Positions 31,596 through 41,319 are shown, numbered from the stretch's first letter. The stretch: 64,000 nucleotides of DNA from Mycobacterium sp. 050128 (GCF_036409155.1 NZ_JAZGLW010000004.1:434001-498000), one strand, 5' to 3'. Notes: generated by a model from the letters alone, not told the origin. Program-made: numbers and translations.

Positions 31596-34288
31596 TGGAG
31601 ATTCCCGATGTGACGCCGGTGCGCCTGGACTGTGACGTGCTGGTCATCGGCGGTGGGACCGCCGGAACGATGGCCGCACTGTCGGCCGCCGAGAACGGCG
31701 CGCAGGTCCTGCTGCTGGAGAAAGCTCACGTGCGGCATTCCGGTGCGCTGGCGATGGGCATGGACGGGGTCAACAACGCCGTCATCCCGGGCAAGGCCGA
31801 ACCGGAGGACTACGTCGCGGAGATCACCCGCGCCAACGACGGAATCGTCAACCAGCGCACCGTCTATCAGACGGCCAGCCGCGGATTCGCGATGGTGCAG
31901 CGACTCGAGCGTTACGGGGTGAAGTTCGAGAAGGACGAGCACGGCGAGTACGCGGTGCGCCGAGTGCACCGTTCGGGTTCCTACGTGTTGCCGATGCCCG
32001 AGGGCAAGGACGTCAAGAAGGCGCTGTACCGGGTGCTGCGGCAACGGTCGATGCGCGAGAAGATCCAGATCGAGAACCGGCTGATGCCGGTGCGGGTGCT
32101 GGTCGACCCCGAGGACGGCGGCCGTGCCGTCGGGGCCGCGGCATTGAACACGCGCACCGGCGAATTCGTCGCGATCGGCGCCAAGGCGGTGATCCTGTCG
32201 ACCGGGGCGTGCGGCCGGCTCGGGCTGCCCGCCTCCGGCTACCTGTACGGCACCTACGAGAACCCGACCAACGCCGGCGACGGGTACGCCATGGCCTACC
32301 ACGCGGGCGCCGAGCTGTCCGGCATCGAGTGTTTTCAGGTCAACCCGCTGATCAAGGACTACAACGGCCCGGCCTGTGCGTATGTGGCGAATCCGTTCGG
32401 CGGCTACCAGGTCAATGCCGACGGCGAGCGGTTCGTCGACTCCGATTACTGGTCGGGGCAGATGATGTCGGAGGTCAAGAGCGAAATCGACTCCGCACGC
32501 GGACCGATCTATCTCAAGGTGTCGCACCTGCCGGATGAGACGCTCACCGCGCTGGAAAACATCCTGCACACCACCGAGCGGCCCACCCGGGGCACGTTCC
32601 ACGCCAATCGCGGCCACGACTATCGCACTCACGACATCGAGATGCATATCTCCGAAATCGGGTTGTGCAGTGGACATTCCGCGTCCGGAGTCTGGGTCGA
32701 CGAGCATGCCCGAACCACGGTGCCGGGGCTGTACGCCGCAGGCGACCTGGCGTGTGTCCCGCACAACTACATGATCGGGGCCTTCGTGTTCGGCGACCTC
32801 GCCGGCACGCACGCCGCCTCGACACGCTCGGAAGTGGCTGCGCCACAGCAACTCCCGGAGGATCAACTCATCGAAGCGCACGAGTTGATCTACCGGCCGC
32901 TGCGACACCCGGACGGGCCGCCGCAGCCGCAGGTCGAGTACAAGCTGCGACGGTTCGTCAACGACTATGTGGCCCCGCCGAAGACGGCGGCCAAGCTGTC
33001 GATCGCGGTGCGCACCTTCGACCGGATGCGAGACGAGATCGCCGGGATGGGGGCCCGTAATCCGCACGAGCTGATGCGCGCCGTCGAGGTGTCGTTCATC
33101 CGGGACTGCGCCGAGATGGCCGCGCGATCCTCGCTGACCCGGACCGAATCCCGTTGGGGCCTCTACCACGAACGCGCCGACATGCCGGTCCGCGACGACA
33201 GCGAGTGGGGTTATCACCTGAACCTGCGCAAGGGGGCGGGAGGCGAGATGCTCTTCCTCAAGCGTCCCGTGGCCCCCTACCTGGTTTCGGTTCCTGAGCT
33301 GGACGCTCTGCCGCCGGTGGACCAGACGGTGCACGAGGTGCAGCAGCCACCGCTGGTCGGCGGCAAGGCCCCGGCCACCGTAGGCTCGCGAATCGCCACG
33401 CCGGCAACCACATTCGAGCCGCCGTCACCGCGAATCGCCGAGGTGCTCGCCCTCGAGGAGCCGACGATCGCAGACCTGCAGCCGTATCTGGCCGACGCCG
33501 ACCCCGGGGTGCGCCGCACCGCCGTGGCGACGCTCACCGAGTACATTCCCGACGGCTATGCCCCCGCGCTGTTCGCCGCGCTCGACGATGCCGATCCCGG
33601 GGTGCGCCGCACCAGCGCCGAGGGGATCCGCGAACTGGTCGAGGTGCTGCCGGACCCGGCCGGTGCCGAGCCCTATCTGCAATCCCACGACACGGTGGTG
33701 CGGGCCGCCACCGTCTACCTGCTGTCCGCCCGCCGGGCCGGCGCGGCCGGCCAATACCGCCGCGCGCTCGACGATCCCGACCATCGGGTGCGGATCGAGG
33801 CGGTGCGCGCGCTGGTTTCGGTCGACGACGTCGACGGGGTCCAGGCGGCCACCCGCGACGAGAGCCGGGAGGTCCGTATCGCCGCGGCCGCCGGCCTGGC
33901 CACGCTACGTTCCGGCGTCGCGGCCGTCAGCGCGTTGATCGCCGATGCCGATCCGTTGGTGCGCGCGGCCGCACTCGCGGCCCTCGGCGAATTAGGCTGC
34001 AGTCAAGAGGATTTCGCTGCCGTCGAGCGTGCGTTGCAGGCGCCGGCGTGGCAGATCCGCGAGGGTGCGGCTCGGGCGCTCAAGGGCGCCGCGCCTGTAC
34101 TGGCGGTACCGCGACTGGCCGATGCGCTCTCCGATGCACACCTCGACGTGCGCAAGGCGGCCGTGCTCAGCCTGACCCGCTGGGCCGACCAGGACGCGGC
34201 CCGTGACGCGCTGGGCATCGCGCTCAAGGACAGCGACGCCGACGTGCGAGCCTATGCGCGCCGGGCGTTGGACGTCCAGAACGCGTAG
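31595..34288 (+). CDS. AprA/SdhA-like FAD-dependent oxidoreductase fused to HEAT repeats
   Basis: 897 residues. The N-terminal Rossmann motif is DVLVIGGGTAGTMAALSAAENGAQVLLLEK; the flavoprotein continues through ILSTGACGRLGLPAS, GDGYAMAYHAGAELSG and VPGLYAAGDLACVPHNYMIGAFVFGDLAG, a fumarate reductase/AprA-type layout to about residue 585. From ~610 to the end are about nine HEAT-like repeats ([56 protein letters not shown]). With the ferredoxin and importer it probably forms a redox enzyme acting on the imported compound. AprA, fumarate reductase and SdhA type chemistry cannot be told apart by eye. It starts one base inside the ATPase stop codon. Confidence 0.85.
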   Translation: MEIPDVTPVRLDCDVLVIGGGTAGTMAALSAAENGAQVLLLEKAHVRHSGALAMGMDGVNNAVIPGKAEPEDYVAEITRANDGIVNQRTVYQTASRGFAMVQRLERYGVKFEKDEHGEYAVRRVHRSGSYVLPMPEGKDVKKALYRVLRQRSMREKIQIENRLMPVRVLVDPEDGGRAVGAAALNTRTGEFVAIGAKAVILSTGACGRLGLPASGYLYGTYENPTNAGDGYAMAYHAGAELSGIECFQVNPLIKDYNGPACAYVANPFGGYQVNADGERFVDSDYWSGQMMSEVKSEIDSARGPIYLKVSHLPDETLTALENILHTTERPTRGTFHANRGHDYRTHDIEMHISEIGLCSGHSASGVWVDEHARTTVPGLYAAGDLACVPHNYMIGAFVFGDLAGTHAASTRSEVAAPQQLPEDQLIEAHELIYRPLRHPDGPPQPQVEYKLRRFVNDYVAPPKTAAKLSIAVRTFDRMRDEIAGMGARNPHELMRAVEVSFIRDCAEMAARSSLTRTESRWGLYHERADMPVRDDSEWGYHLNLRKGAGGEMLFLKRPVAPYLVSVPELDALPPVDQTVHEVQQPPLVGGKAPATVGSRIATPATTFEPPSPRIAEVLALEEPTIADLQPYLADADPGVRRTAVATLTEYIPDGYAPALFAALDDADPGVRRTSAEGIRELVEVLPDPAGAEPYLQSHDTVVRAATVYLLSARRAGAAGQYRRALDDPDHRVRIEAVRALVSVDDVDGVQAATRDESREVRIAAAAGLATLRSGVAAVSALIADADPLVRAAALAALGELGCSQEDFAAVERALQAPAWQIREGAARALKGAAPVLAVPRLADALSDAHLDVRKAAVLSLTRWADQDAARDALGIALKDSDADVRAYARRALDVQNA

Positions 34289-34304
34289 TCGGCGACGCGC
34301 ACGC

Positions 34305-34844
34305 TCAGCGCAGGGCCATGCCGTAGAGCAGGGCGTCCCGCGGCTCGGGTCCGATCGTGGGGTAGACGGCGTGGCGATCCAGCCGGGCCTCCTGCACAAA
34401 TCCGGCCCGCTCCAGCAAGTGCGCCGACCGCACGTTGTCGACCGCGCAGGTCGCCCAGACACGCAGCAGCGCGGGGTCGGCACGCAGCGCGCTCAGCAGC
34501 ATGTCCAGCGCCTCGGACATCAGACCCTTGCCCCACCACTTGCGGCCGATGCAGTAGCCGATCTCGACCGAGTCGGGCGCCGAACGCCGGCAGCTGGTCA
34601 GTCCGATGACGTCACCGCTGTGCCGCAGCTCGAGGGCCCAGGTTCGCTCTTCGTCACTGGCGTTGAGTTTCTCGGCGATCACCCGCCGCGTGGTCGCCAC
34701 GTCGGGATGGGGGGACCACAGCAGATACTTGGTGACCGCACGATCGCGGGCGACCCGTTGGTACAGCGTGCCGGCATCCGCGAGCGTGGGCAGCCGCAGG
34801 ACGAGCCGCGGGCCGACGATGCGATCGGGTGGGTGGTCGGCCAC
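34305..34844 (-). CDS. GNAT family acetyltransferase (RimJ/RimL-like)
   Basis: 179 residues starting (GTG) VADHPPDRIVGPRLVLRLPT. The GNAT fold is clear: ELRHSGDVIGLTSCRR, EIGYCIGRKWWGKGLMSEALDMLL (acetyl-CoA binding Q/RxxGxG/A-like site RKWWGKG) and RVWATCAVDNVRSAHLLERAGFVQEARL. It would transfer an acyl group to an amine, perhaps a protein N-terminus or small molecule; the substrate is unknown. The start sits 4 bp after the beta-lactamase-like gene's stop, so the two are probably co-transcribed. A longer reading frame to 34943 overlaps that gene and was discarded. Confidence 0.88.
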   Translation of the reverse strand: MADHPPDRIVGPRLVLRLPTLADAGTLYQRVARDRAVTKYLLWSPHPDVATTRRVIAEKLNASDEERTWALELRHSGDVIGLTSCRRSAPDSVEIGYCIGRKWWGKGLMSEALDMLLSALRADPALLRVWATCAVDNVRSAHLLERAGFVQEARLDRHAVYPTIGPEPRDALLYGMALR

Positions 34845-34848
34845 GGTG

Positions 34849-36054
34849 CTAAAGGTCGAGTGCTTGATACGTGCGGCGGACGAATTTCGGTTGTACCGCT
34901 TGCAGTTTCGCGAGCGTGGTGTTGCCGGCCACGGCCGCCGCAACGTCCGCGGACATGTCCGGCATGTTCTGGACCAGATACAGCAGAACCAGGTCGGCGG
35001 CCGGGTCGGCCTGCCACCACGTCCCGTACGCGCCGGGCCAGCTGAACGTCCCGAGCCCGCCCGGCCCGAACAGCGGGGCGCTCTTGGCCGGATCGGTCAC
35101 CACCGACAGGTTGAGCCCGAACCCGCGGCCGACCCAGTACGGCGCGCCCAGGAAGTCGTGCCGCTTGTGCTCGTCGGTGAGCCGGTCGGTCCGCATCAGG
35201 CGCACCGATTCGGGGGACAGGACCCGCACGCCGTCGACCGTCCCGTCGCCGAGCAGCATCCGCACGAACCGGAGGTAGTCGTCGGCCGTCGACAACAATC
35301 CGCCGCCGGCGTTGGGGAAGCTGGGCGGCGTGATGTGCGGCGGCCCCATCACGTCATGGTGCAGCCGGCTCTGTCCGTCGAGCCGGTACATGGTCGCCGC
35401 GCGGCGGCGGCCTTCCGGGGATACGGAGAATCCCGTGTCGGGCATGCCGACCGGGCCCAGCACCCGTTCGTCGAGGACCTGGTCGAACGGCTTGCCGTCG
35501 ATGCGCGCCGCGATGAGGCCCAGCAAGTCGATGGAATGGCTGTAGGTCATCCGTTCGCCGGGTTGATGCACCAGCGGGAGCTTGGCCAGCTCGCTGACCC
35601 ACACGTCCGGGCCCTGGTTGAACGGCAGCCGCAGGTAGGCCCGCGAGATCGGCCCGGATACCGAGAATCCGTAGGCCAGGCCGCTGGTATGGGTCAGCAG
35701 ATCCTCGATCAGGATCGCTCGGTTGACGGGGTGGGTGCGGTCCAGCGGACCGTGCCGGTCGTCGAGCACCCGCAGGTCGGCCAGCTCCGGTACCCAGTGC
35801 GCGACCGGGTCTTTGAGCGTCAGCTTGCCCTCGTCGACCATGCTCATGATCGCGGCCACCGCGACCGGTTTGGTCATCGATGCGATGCGAAATAGCGTGT
35901 CCCGCTGCATCGGCAAGCCGGCGCCGACGTCCCGGTGACCGATCTCGTTGACCTGCAGGACTTCTCCGTGCTGCCATACCACCGTGACCGCACCGGCGAG
36001 CAGTCCGGCGTCGCACGCCTCGCGGATGGAGGTCTGATTGACATCGAGATTCAC
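34849..36054 (-). CDS. Serine beta-lactamase-like / esterase protein (class C fold)
   Basis: 401 residues, cytoplasmic by lack of a signal peptide. The active-site SxxK is SMTK in TLFRIASMTKPVAVAAIMSM, and the second motif is YSHS in GERMTYSHSIDLLGLIAARI (Tyr general base). Other family blocks are LLTHTSGLAYG and GAYGTWWQADPAADLVLLYLVQ. This is the beta-lactamase/transpeptidase-like family that in mycobacteria includes LipE/LipL-type esterases; I expect ester hydrolysis rather than antibiotic resistance. The start is GTG 36054, with no strong ribosome site. Confidence 0.87.
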   Translation of the reverse strand: MNLDVNQTSIREACDAGLLAGAVTVVWQHGEVLQVNEIGHRDVGAGLPMQRDTLFRIASMTKPVAVAAIMSMVDEGKLTLKDPVAHWVPELADLRVLDDRHGPLDRTHPVNRAILIEDLLTHTSGLAYGFSVSGPISRAYLRLPFNQGPDVWVSELAKLPLVHQPGERMTYSHSIDLLGLIAARIDGKPFDQVLDERVLGPVGMPDTGFSVSPEGRRRAATMYRLDGQSRLHHDVMGPPHITPPSFPNAGGGLLSTADDYLRFVRMLLGDGTVDGVRVLSPESVRLMRTDRLTDEHKRHDFLGAPYWVGRGFGLNLSVVTDPAKSAPLFGPGGLGTFSWPGAYGTWWQADPAADLVLLYLVQNMPDMSADVAAAVAGNTTLAKLQAVQPKFVRRTYQALDL

Positions 36055-36078
36055 CCGGTCAGGGTAGCCCGCGCCGAG

Positions 36079-36906
36079 TTAGCCGTTGTGCGCGCGTAGG
36101 TCCCAGGACCCCTGTTGGCGCACCGGATGTTGCGGCTGAACAAAGGAACGGAGGTGACGGCGCGTCTGGTGATCCGGTGGCCCGGCGTCGCCGTCGGTAT
36201 GTTTGCCCCGCGTGTAATCGCCCTGCCACTGGACTTGCTCGCCGGCGGCGAGCCGCGCCAGCTGCTCGATTTGCCTTGCCTTGCTGCGGGAGCCGAGAAA
36301 GACCTGATACTTGCGGTGTAGTTCGGCATCGGACTCGATGTTCTTGAGTTCGGGCGCGAACTCTTCGAGCTCGCCGCGGCGTTGCGGGACGATCATGCAG
36401 ATCGGCTCGTCGGCCTCGAAACGCACCGGCATCAGTTTGCGGGTGAATTTCCAGCTCATGCTGAAACTGGCGCTTGCCCAGTCGGTTTCGACGATGCCCT
36501 CCAGCGCGCAGACGGCGTCCTTCGGATAGTTTGCCGGACCGCGGACCAACAGGTTGTACCCCGGGGGAGTGCGAAACAGCATCGGCAGATGCCAGGTCAT
36601 GATGCCGTTGCCGAAGTGGCTGGTGGGCAGCAGCTGGCCGCTGTGGCGCTGATGGGGTGTGATGATCACGTCCGCGCCGTCTTCCTGACCCATCCACGTC
36701 GCGGTGAACGCGCACGGATTGCGCAGCTCCCAGCCACTTTGGTTCGCGATCAGCATCGGCAGACACCGATTCGGCCAACCGGTACGGGTCTTCGACATCT
36801 CCGGCATCCACGTCCGGCTGATCGGCGCCGGAACAATCGGGGGCGCGTTGTCACGGGTAGTGAACCCGATCAACGGACGTGGCGTGCCGTTGGGCGTGTC
36901 ACTCAC
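36079..36906 (-). CDS. DUF6065-like protein, copy 1
   Basis: 275 residues. Recognisable blocks: PLIGFTTRDNAPPIVPAPISRTWM, RCLPMLIANQSGWELRNPCAFTATW, HFGNGIMTWHLPMLFRTPPGYNLLVRGPANYPKD, ALEGIVETDWASASFSMSWKFTR and ICMIVPQRRGELEEFAPE. I associate these with the uncharacterised DUF6065 family. No signal peptide or membrane segment is visible. The tail after residue ~235 is polar and basic. A paralogue begins 140 bp upstream on the same strand. The start is GTG 36906. Function unknown. Confidence 0.75.
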   Translation of the reverse strand: MSDTPNGTPRPLIGFTTRDNAPPIVPAPISRTWMPEMSKTRTGWPNRCLPMLIANQSGWELRNPCAFTATWMGQEDGADVIITPHQRHSGQLLPTSHFGNGIMTWHLPMLFRTPPGYNLLVRGPANYPKDAVCALEGIVETDWASASFSMSWKFTRKLMPVRFEADEPICMIVPQRRGELEEFAPELKNIESDAELHRKYQVFLGSRSKARQIEQLARLAAGEQVQWQGDYTRGKHTDGDAGPPDHQTRRHLRSFVQPQHPVRQQGSWDLRAHNG

Positions 36907-37046
36907 TTCCGCCAGAGTAAAAGGGCAACCTGGGAATTCCCCAAAACCCGCGTTACGCCCGGTCAGCGCGGGACAACACCCGTTGCCAGCTCATTTCGCC
37001 AGTGCGATCCGACCCAAAAGCGCTGTGCGCCTTGGCTGTCAGCGGG

Positions 37047-37838
37047 CTACCGCTGCTTCTCGTCGGGTGGCTGAGCAAATGGACGAAGGCGGCGACGAGT
37101 CTGGTGATCCGGCGCCCCGTCCTCTCCGTCTCGGTGTTTGCCTCGGGTGTAGTCGCCCTGCCAGTCCACTCGTTCACCGGCGGCGACCCGCGCCAGTTGC
37201 TCGGCGTGCTTTGTCGCGTCACGTTCGCGAAGGAACAACTCGTGTTTGCGCTGTAACTCTTCGTCGGCCGCGATGGGCCTGATTTCGGGCGCGAACTCTT
37301 CGAGCTCGCCGCGGCGCTGCGGGACGATCATGCAGATCGGCTCGTCGACCTCGAATCGCACCGGCATGGATTTGCGGGTGATTTTCCAGTTGATACTGAA
37401 ACTGGCGCTTGCCCAGTCGGTTTCGACGACGCCCTCCAGCGCGCACACGCCGTCTTTGGGATAGTTTGCCGGTCCGCGGACCAACAGGTTGTAGCCCGGG
37501 GGAGTGCGAAACAGCATCGGCAGGCGCCAGGTGAAGATGCCGTTGCCGAAATGGCTGGCGGGCAGGAACTGATCGGCGATGTAACGATCGGGTTCGATCA
37601 TGACGTCCATGCCCTCTTGGGCGATCCAGGTGGCGGTGAACGCGCATGGATTGCGCAGCTCCCAGCCGCTTTGGTTGGCGATGAGCATCGGCAAACACCG
37701 ACTGGGCCAACCCTTGTCCGCCTCTGACTGCGCCGTCATCCACGCCCGGCTCGCCGGTGCCGGGGTAATCGGCGGCGCGTTGTCGCCGGTGATGAACCCG
37801 ATCAGCGGTCGGACCGGCTCGTCGGCGTTGTCACTCAC
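37047..37838 (-). CDS. DUF6065-like protein, copy 2
   Basis: 263 residues, a tandem paralogue of the downstream gene. Long stretches are identical or nearly so: RCLPMLIANQSGWELRNPCA, SHFGNGI, LPMLFRTPPGYNLLVRGP, CALEGVVETDWASASFSI and EPICMIVPQRRGELEEFAPE. The differences concentrate in residues ~25-40, the ATW-QEG-DVMIEPDR loop and the C-terminus. The start is GTG 37838 (VSDNADEPVRPLIGF). The DNA is also strikingly similar, suggesting a recent duplication or gene conversion. Function unknown. Confidence 0.75.
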   Translation of the reverse strand: MSDNADEPVRPLIGFITGDNAPPITPAPASRAWMTAQSEADKGWPSRCLPMLIANQSGWELRNPCAFTATWIAQEGMDVMIEPDRYIADQFLPASHFGNGIFTWRLPMLFRTPPGYNLLVRGPANYPKDGVCALEGVVETDWASASFSINWKITRKSMPVRFEVDEPICMIVPQRRGELEEFAPEIRPIAADEELQRKHELFLRERDATKHAEQLARVAAGERVDWQGDYTRGKHRDGEDGAPDHQTRRRLRPFAQPPDEKQR

Positions 37839-37959
37839 GCGAGTCAGATTAGCTGCGACCCATCGCCATGCCCACGGCGCATGGCGCCGCCGCGCTGCAG
37901 GCCTGAGATTTCATAACGGTTTCGGTTGAGCAAAGTTGCTGCAGCTTACCCGCGATGCG

Positions 37960-37997
37960 CGGACCACTATCTCCGGTCCGGCTATAGCGTTGGTCGT
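37960..37997 (+). promoter_or_regulatory. Putative operator and promoter of the CBM2-like gene
   Basis: An inverted repeat CGGACC (37960-37965) ... GGTCCG (37975-37980) lies just upstream of a -10-like TATAGC beginning at 37984. The start ATG is at 37998, so transcription would begin at or within a few bases of it, suggesting a leaderless or near-leaderless mRNA. This is inference from spacing only. Confidence 0.4.
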
Positions 37998-38432
37998 ATG
38001 GCCGAACTTGTCAGAGATGTGAAGCGCTGTCGCACAGCGCTTCACGTAACCGTGTCGGCAGTGCTGGTTGCCGTCCTCGGACTCGCCATCGCCCCCGAGG
38101 CCCGGGCGGCTGCGGCCATGGCGACGTTGCAGGTGGAACATACGTGGCAGACCGGTTTCATCGCCAACTTCAGCGTCACCAATCCGAACATGTCGCCGAT
38201 GGCCGACTGGAGGCTTGACTTCGACATGCCGGCGGGACAATCCGTCCTGCACGCGTGGAATAGCACCGTTACCCAATCCGGCACGCACTATGTGGTCACC
38301 CCAGCGAACTGGGATCGCGAGATCGCGCCGGGCGGTACGGCCACGGGTGGCTTCCGGGGCGTGTTGAGCGGTACCTACACCCCGCCGTCGAATTGTGTGG
38401 TCAACGAGCAATATCCCTGCACCGTGGGGTAG
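37998..38432 (+). CDS. Secreted CBM2-like carbohydrate-binding protein (Rv1987-like)
   Basis: 144 residues. A signal peptide (basic MAELVRDVKRCR, hydrophobic VTVSAVLVAVLGLAIA, cleavage near EARAAAA) leads into a ~100-residue domain with the CBM2 pattern: HTWQTGFIANFSVTNPNMSP, WRLDFDMPAGQSVLHAWNST and GTATGGFRGVLSGTYTPPSNC. Conserved tryptophans suit cellulose or chitin binding. No catalytic domain is attached, as in M. tuberculosis Rv1987. ATG 37998 is chosen because it gives a normal signal peptide; an in-frame start at 37926 would add 24 non-typical residues. It converges on mmpL with a 10-bp gap. Confidence 0.8.
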   Translation: MAELVRDVKRCRTALHVTVSAVLVAVLGLAIAPEARAAAAMATLQVEHTWQTGFIANFSVTNPNMSPMADWRLDFDMPAGQSVLHAWNSTVTQSGTHYVVTPANWDREIAPGGTATGGFRGVLSGTYTPPSNCVVNEQYPCTVG

Positions 38433-38442
38433 CCGTCGAGCG

Positions 38443-41319
38443 TCATTCGGCGGTGGGTGCACTCGCCGCGTACTCGGAGGCCGGACGCTGGGGCGCCGCG
38501 GATGGGCCAGCGGGCCGCGGCGCGGCGTGGGTGCGGACCTGGCGGGGCCACCAGAACCAGCGGCCCAGCAGTGTCGCGGCGGCCGGCATCATGAATGAGC
38601 GCACGATCAGGGTGTCGAACAACAAACCGATCATGATCGTGGTGCCGATTTGGCCGACGACGCGCAGATCGCTGGTCCCCATCGCACCCATCGTGAACGC
38701 GAACACGAGGCCGGCGGTGGTGACGACGCCGCCGGTGCTCCCCATCGCCCGGATCATTCCCGTCTTGAGTCCCGCGTCGATTTCTTCCCGGAACCGCGCG
38801 GCCAGCAGCAGGTTGTAGTCCGATCCGACGGCCAGCATCACGATGATGGCCATCGCGAGCACCAGCCAATGCAGCGGCATGTGCAGCATGTGCTGCCAGA
38901 TCAGCACCGACAGCCCGAACGACGAGCCCAGCGAGATCGTGACCGTTCCCACGATCACCGCGGAGGCGACCACACTTCCGGTGATCGCCAGCATGATCAT
39001 GAAGATCAGGCAGAGTGACGCGACCGCGGCGATCATCAGGTCGTACATGGACCCGTCGCGCTCGTCTTTGTCGGTGGACGCCGTGCCCGTCAGATAGATG
39101 TTGGCGGCCGCCAGGGGAGTCCCCTTCACGGCCTCGTCCGCGGCCTGCCGGATGCCGTCGATATGTGAAATCCCCTCGGCCGTCGCCGGATCGCCCTTGT
39201 GGGTGATGAAGAACCGCGCCGAGCTGCCATCGGGGGACAGGAACATGCTCAGTCCCCGCTTGAAGTCCGGATTTTCGAACGCTTCGGGCGGCAGGTAGAA
39301 GAAGTCGTCATTCTTGGCGCCGTCGAAGGCCTGTCCCATCACGGTCGCGTTGCGGGTCAGCGCGTCCATCTGCGTGATCAAACCGGAGAAGGTGCTGGTC
39401 GCCGTCTGAGCGAGATCCTTGACGGTCTGCATCGCCGCGATCAGCGGAGGCATCTGCGCCAGCATCTGCGGCATGATCTCGTCGAGTTGATCGGTGTGGT
39501 GTGCCAGGTTGCCGACGTCCTCGCTGAGCCGGTCGATGCCGTCGACCCCGTCGAACAACGACCGCAGCGACCAGCACAGCGGAATGTCGAAACAGTGTCG
39601 CTCCCAATAGAAATAGCTTCGGACCGGCCGCCACAAGTCTTCGAAATCGGACAGGTGATCCCGCAATTCACCGGTCGTGTCCCGCATCTGCCTGGTATCG
39701 CCCGCCATGCCATGCGTCACGTTCGCCAGCTGCCGTGTCAAGTCCTGGATGTGCAACGAGACATCGATCATGTGCTGCAGCTCGGTGGTCATCCGGGACA
39801 TGTCGGCCACCCGATTCCGCAGATTCTTGAGGTTCTCGATCGTGACGGCACTTTGCGCGCTGATCTGGAACGGGATCGAGGCATGGTCGATCGGCGAGCC
39901 CAGCGGCCGGGTAATGCCCTGCACCCGCGCGATACCGGGCGTGTGGAAAATGCTGCGAGCAATCCGGTCCAGGACCAGCATGTCCGTCGGGTTGCGCAGG
40001 TCGTGATCGGCCTCGATCATCAACAGCTCGGGCTCCATGCGGGCCGCCGGGAAGTGCCGGTCCGACGCCTGGAAACCGATGTTCGACGGGGTATCGGCCG
40101 GCAGGTAGTAGCGCCCGTTGTAGCCCGTCTGATAGCTCGGCAGGGCGATCAGACCGATCAGCGATACCAGGATCGACGCGACGAGCACCGGGCCGGGCCA
40201 CCGGACGACGATGGTGCCGATCCGGCGCCAACGCCGGGTGCTCACATTACGTTTGGGATCGAACGTTCCGAGTCGGCCGGCGACGACGATGACGGCCGGC
40301 GCCAGCGTGAGCGAGGCCACGATCACCACCAGGACGGAGATCGAACACGGCCACCCGAGAGTGTTGAAGACCGGAAGCCGAGTGAAACTCAGGCAATACA
40401 TCGCCCCGGCGACGGTCAGCCCGGACGCCAGGATCACGTGGGCCGTTCCGTGAAACATGTTGTAGTACGCGGCGTCTCGGTCCATGCCCGCTGCGCGGGC
40501 CTCCTGGTAGCGGCCGATCAGGAAGATGACGTAGTCCGTTGACGCTGCTATCGCAAGTGCCACAAGCACATTCACGGCGAAAGTGGATAGGGCGATGACG
40601 TCGTTGTTGGCCAGTGTGGCGATGACGCCCTCGGCGGTGAGCAACTCAACGCCCACCGTCAGCAGCACGAACAGCACGGTGGTCAGCGAGCGATACGCGA
40701 TGAACAGCATCAGCGCGATCACGACCACGGTGATCAGGGTGATCTTCTCCAGGCTGCGGTCGCCATAGGTATGGGTATCGCCGTTGAGCGGACCCGGACC
40801 GGTCACGTAGGCCTTGATCCCGGGCGGCGGCGGCACGCTGTCCACGATGCGTTCGACGGCGACGACGGATTCGTTGGCTGCCGAGCTGCTTTGATCGCCG
40901 GCGAGGTACAGCTGGACATAGGCGGCTTTACCGTCGGCGCTCTGCGATCCCGCCGCGGTCAGGCTGTCGCCCCAGAAGTTCTCGACATGCTCGACGTGAG
41001 CCTTGTCTTCGGAGAGTTTGGCGATCAGCGTGTCGTAAAACCGATGTGCGCTGTCGCCCAGCTTGTCTCGGCCCTCCAGCACCACCATCGCAGTGGTGTC
41101 CGAATTGAACTGCTGAAAATTCTTGCCGATGCGCTTCATCGCGATCAGGGATGGCGCATCGTGGGCGCTGTACGAGACGGCATGTGTTCCGGCGACTTCG
41201 GACAGCAACGGGGTCGCGGTGTTCAGCACGGCGCACAGTGCCACCCAGAACAGGATGATCGGCAGCGCCAGCCACCGGATTGTCCGGCCGGCGGCAACCG
41301 CGCGCCCGCCGTCGCTCAT
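38443..41319 (-). CDS. mmpL: MmpL family RND transporter
   Basis: 958 residues. Typical MmpL layout: an N-terminal membrane helix, a periplasmic domain (residues ~40-185), a five-helix block, a second long periplasmic domain with coiled-coil-like stretches (~405-720), a second helix block and a Pro/Ala-rich cytoplasmic tail. The Asp-Tyr pairs of the proton relay are visible in [18 protein letters not shown] and [17 protein letters not shown]. It probably exports a cell-wall lipid or a siderophore with MmpS; the substrate cannot be assigned. The ATG overlaps the mmpS stop. The number within the MmpL series is not assigned. Confidence 0.93.
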   Translation of the reverse strand: MSDGGRAVAAGRTIRWLALPIILFWVALCAVLNTATPLLSEVAGTHAVSYSAHDAPSLIAMKRIGKNFQQFNSDTTAMVVLEGRDKLGDSAHRFYDTLIAKLSEDKAHVEHVENFWGDSLTAAGSQSADGKAAYVQLYLAGDQSSSAANESVVAVERIVDSVPPPPGIKAYVTGPGPLNGDTHTYGDRSLEKITLITVVVIALMLFIAYRSLTTVLFVLLTVGVELLTAEGVIATLANNDVIALSTFAVNVLVALAIAASTDYVIFLIGRYQEARAAGMDRDAAYYNMFHGTAHVILASGLTVAGAMYCLSFTRLPVFNTLGWPCSISVLVVIVASLTLAPAVIVVAGRLGTFDPKRNVSTRRWRRIGTIVVRWPGPVLVASILVSLIGLIALPSYQTGYNGRYYLPADTPSNIGFQASDRHFPAARMEPELLMIEADHDLRNPTDMLVLDRIARSIFHTPGIARVQGITRPLGSPIDHASIPFQISAQSAVTIENLKNLRNRVADMSRMTTELQHMIDVSLHIQDLTRQLANVTHGMAGDTRQMRDTTGELRDHLSDFEDLWRPVRSYFYWERHCFDIPLCWSLRSLFDGVDGIDRLSEDVGNLAHHTDQLDEIMPQMLAQMPPLIAAMQTVKDLAQTATSTFSGLITQMDALTRNATVMGQAFDGAKNDDFFYLPPEAFENPDFKRGLSMFLSPDGSSARFFITHKGDPATAEGISHIDGIRQAADEAVKGTPLAAANIYLTGTASTDKDERDGSMYDLMIAAVASLCLIFMIMLAITGSVVASAVIVGTVTISLGSSFGLSVLIWQHMLHMPLHWLVLAMAIIVMLAVGSDYNLLLAARFREEIDAGLKTGMIRAMGSTGGVVTTAGLVFAFTMGAMGTSDLRVVGQIGTTIMIGLLFDTLIVRSFMMPAAATLLGRWFWWPRQVRTHAAPRPAGPSAAPQRPASEYAASAPTAE

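Noticed and set aside
34849..36054. True beta-lactamase giving drug resistance
   Set aside because: No signal peptide, and the sequence resembles LipE/LipL-type esterases more than secreted class C beta-lactamases.
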